A DNA stretch of 64,000 bases from Mangrovivirga halotolerans (GTDB lineage Bacteria > Bacteroidota > Bacteroidia > Cytophagales > Cyclobacteriaceae), in NCBI RefSeq assembly GCF_026241165.1, contig NZ_JAPFQN010000002.1, forward strand, positions 124,001-188,000, read 5' to 3'. The notes beneath the pieces are model-generated. The model ran no database searches. It saw nothing but the letters and a program-made list of their open reading frames with translations, and had not been told where the DNA came from. The translations under genes were made by a program, and so were the position numbers. Of the stretch, positions 62,008 to 64,000 are shown piece by piece. Within the stretch, counting starts at the first letter, position 1. The number at the start of each line of letters is the position of its first letter.

Positions 62008-63392
62008 GCGAAGTAAAACAAGGCACTATTTTAATAGTCGATGACAATGAAGATCTTCTCAGGGCAGCAAGGATTTTTTTAAAGCGACACTTTTTAAGAG
62101 TAGATACAGAATCTAAACCTGAGAATATCCCAAATCTTCTTAACAATGAACATTATGATGTCATTCTTCTTGATATGAATTTCACTAAGGATGTGAGTAG
62201 TGGTTCAGAAGGTTTTCATTGGTTAAATAAGATCCTTGAAATCGATTCGGCTGCTGTTGTGGTTTTAATTACTGCGTATGGCGATGTAGATCTTGCAGTA
62301 CGTGCTATTAAAGAAGGTGCTACTGACTTCGTATTAAAACCCTGGGAAAATGAAAAATTATTGGGGACGTTATATTCTGCATTAAAATTGCGACAAAGCA
62401 AACTGGAGGTAGATGCCTTGAAAGGAGAAAAGCAGCAGTTGTATGCTGATCTTGATAAGAAATTCTCTGAAATAATTGGTCAAAGCCCCGCCATGCAACG
62501 TGTTTTTGAAACAATAGAAAGGGTTGCATCTACTGATGCCAATGTTTTAATTACCGGAGAAAATGGAACAGGAAAAGAATTGATTGCAAGAGCTATTCAT
62601 CGTTCATCTCACCGTAGTGATGAAGCTTTTGTTTCTGTAGACCTGGGTGCAGTTACAGATACTCTATTTGAAAGTGAACTGTTTGGTCATGTTAAAGGAT
62701 CTTTTACCGATGCTAAAGCAGATCGGGCAGGAAGATTCGAAATGGCTAATAAAGGCACCTTGTTCCTTGATGAAATTGGAAATATTTCACCAGCACATCA
62801 GGCAAAATTATTGACTGTTCTTCAAAATAGAAGGGTAACTCGTGTTGGAAGCAATAAAGAAGTTGATATAGATATCCGATTGATCTCCGCTACTAACATG
62901 CCATTAAACGAGATGGTTAATGGTGGTGGATTCAGACAGGATCTGTTATATCGAATCAATACGATTGAAGTTCAATTACCTGCATTGCGAGACAGAATTG
63001 AAGATATTCCTTTATTAACTGATCACTTCATTCAGCATTACACCAAAAAGTATAACAAGGAAGTGGTCAAAGCTAGTGAAGCAGCTATATCCAGAATGCA
63101 AAAATACCAATGGCCTGGAAATGTCAGGGAATTACAACATGCTATTGAGCGTGCAATAATAATGACTAATAATAAGATTATTCAGCCTGAGGATGTTTTC
63201 AGCAATCTTGGAGCTCCACATTCTAAAAGTTTTAATGAAGAAAGTCTGGACCAATTGAATATTGAGGAAGTCGAAAAAATCCTCATTAGAAAAGCACTTA
63301 AGAAATTTAATGGAAATGTTACTCAGGCAGCACAGGAATTAGGGCTGACCCGGTCATCATTATATAGGAGGTTAGAGAAATATGGTCTTTAA
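62004..63392 (+). CDS. NtrC-family sigma-54-dependent response regulator
   Basis: This 462-residue cytoplasmic regulator has a receiver domain (about 8-125; acidic pair D13/D14 and phosphorylation site D57), a central AAA+ domain (about 155-395) with Walker A GENGTGKE (185-192) and Walker B FLDEIG (254-259), and a Fis-type helix-turn-helix at the end (NVTQAAQELGLTRSSLYRRL). The sigma-54 contact loop GAFTGA reads GSFTDA here (232-237). Its stop overlaps the start of the histidine kinase gene by 11 bases. It is divergent from the transporter operon, which it probably activates. Confidence 0.95.
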   Translation: MSEVKQGTILIVDDNEDLLRAARIFLKRHFLRVDTESKPENIPNLLNNEHYDVILLDMNFTKDVSSGSEGFHWLNKILEIDSAAVVVLITAYGDVDLAVRAIKEGATDFVLKPWENEKLLGTLYSALKLRQSKLEVDALKGEKQQLYADLDKKFSEIIGQSPAMQRVFETIERVASTDANVLITGENGTGKELIARAIHRSSHRSDEAFVSVDLGAVTDTLFESELFGHVKGSFTDAKADRAGRFEMANKGTLFLDEIGNISPAHQAKLLTVLQNRRVTRVGSNKEVDIDIRLISATNMPLNEMVNGGGFRQDLLYRINTIEVQLPALRDRIEDIPLLTDHFIQHYTKKYNKEVVKASEAAISRMQKYQWPGNVRELQHAIERAIIMTNNKIIQPEDVFSNLGAPHSKSFNEESLDQLNIEEVEKILIRKALKKFNGNVTQAAQELGLTRSSLYRRLEKYGL

Positions 63393-64000
63393 AAATTTTA
63401 TAATCGGAGTAATTTTCAGGGTAATAATTATTACTGCTTTTACTTGCCTGGCATGCCTGGCATTTATTAATGACGGCTTTTCACTTTTATTTTTTATCTG
63501 GGTTGTTTTTACGCTGTTCACAATGGGGAGCCTTATTTATTATTGTAATGATATCAATATAAAAGTTACCCGTTTTTTGGAATCGATAAGATATGCTGAC
63601 TTCAATTCAACTTTCAGTACTCACAATAATAAAGGAAAGACTTTTAAAATTATGAATAATGCATTTAATGAAGTTTTAAATGCATTTAAAAAGATACGGT
63701 CTGAAGCAGAGACACAAAACCTGGTATTATATACTGTTCTTCAACATATTCAAACCGGTATCATCTCATACAATTCTGAAGGTCGGATAGGCATAATAAA
63801 TAACTCGGCTAAAAAACTTCTTGGAATAGGTCAGATGAAAAACATAGAAGATCTGGAAGTAGTAAATAATAAATTGTACGAAACTTTCAAGAAATTAGGT
63901 CCTGGCCAGAATTATTTATTAAAAACTGATCCTGATACACAGCTTTCAATTAATACAACAGGACTCAAAATGGAGGGTCAGAACTGGACTTTAGTTGCCA
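63382..64000 (+). CDS. sensor histidine kinase, N-terminal part
   Basis: The gene starts at ATG 63382 inside the last codons of the regulator and continues past the end of the window; about 206 residues are visible. Two membrane helices (about 4-27 and 33-55) flank a very short periplasmic loop, suggesting sensing within the membrane or by a partner. A helical linker and a PAS-like domain follow (about 115-206: LQHIQTGIISYNSEGRIGII, then NNSAKKLLGI). The phosphotransfer and ATPase domains lie outside the window. The place directly after an NtrC-family gene makes it its cognate kinase. Confidence 0.85.
   Translation, partial: MVFKNFIIGVIFRVIIITAFTCLACLAFINDGFSLLFFIWVVFTLFTMGSLIYYCNDINIKVTRFLESIRYADFNSTFSTHNNKGKTFKIMNNAFNEVLNAFKKIRSEAETQNLVLYTVLQHIQTGIISYNSEGRIGIINNSAKKLLGIGQMKNIEDLEVVNNKLYETFKKLGPGQNYLLKTDPDTQLSINTTGLKMEGQNWTLVA

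Noticed and set aside
1-64000. Insertion sequences, integrases, attachment sites, prophage or defence systems
   Set aside because: No transposase, recombinase, terminal inverted repeat, or known defence-system gene could be recognised.

Overview
The window is a stretch of AT-rich chromosome from a bacterium of the phylum Bacteroidota, most likely the order Cytophagales (the order is an inference). The evidence is a complete alternative complex III (act) operon joined to cytochrome oxidase genes, a short 289-residue primary sigma factor, a large secreted repeat protein with a type IX secretion C-terminal domain, and promoters of the Bacteroidota form TTTG-N19/20-TAnnTTTG. I found no insertion sequence, integrase, prophage or CRISPR array. 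The content looks like resident chromosome with lineage-specific accessory genes.

Layout. Bases 1-12911 (minus strand) hold one respiratory operon, actABCDEF-ctaC-ctaD-ctaA-ctaB. It encodes a quinol-oxidising complex III replacement, its partner A-type haem-copper oxidase and the haem A pathway; ctaB runs off the left edge. A strong promoter candidate lies at 12975-13005. Bases 13326-18850 hold a radical SAM protein, an orphan terminator that may mark a tiny gene, two overlapping double-domain universal stress proteins, rpsA with a structured leader, and tRNA-Cys. Bases 19088-22978 hold a small exported protein behind a sigma-54-like promoter and the six-repeat type IX secretion substrate. 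Bases 23030-33996 are single housekeeping or metabolic genes: two-domain oxidoreductase, phosphoribosyltransferase, rpoD, PhzF, DJ-1/PfpI, cardiolipin synthase, tryptophan dioxygenase, methyltransferase, sodium:solute symporter and a membrane-anchored AraC regulator. Bases 34562-42570 are mostly poorly characterised envelope proteins together with an amidohydrolase and an OhrR-type regulator. Bases 42689-46878 hold a GH31 glycosidase, a 1-Cys peroxiredoxin and a second oxidoreductase.

The right end (46952-64000) is the most distinctive region. A minus-strand operon of about 14.7 kb encodes a HlyD-type adaptor, an ABC ATPase, five consecutive FtsX/MacB-type permeases of 781-819 residues and a second, sequence-divergent ATPase. 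Divergent from it are an NtrC-family response regulator and a sensor histidine kinase that is cut by the window edge. The 0.3 kb between them carries -24/-12 (sigma-54-like) elements facing both ways, with a GTCCG-N4-CGGAC palindrome between them. This suggests that the two-component pair controls both the transporter array and itself, probably as an envelope-stress or efflux system. This regulatory circuit is the best candidate for follow-up.
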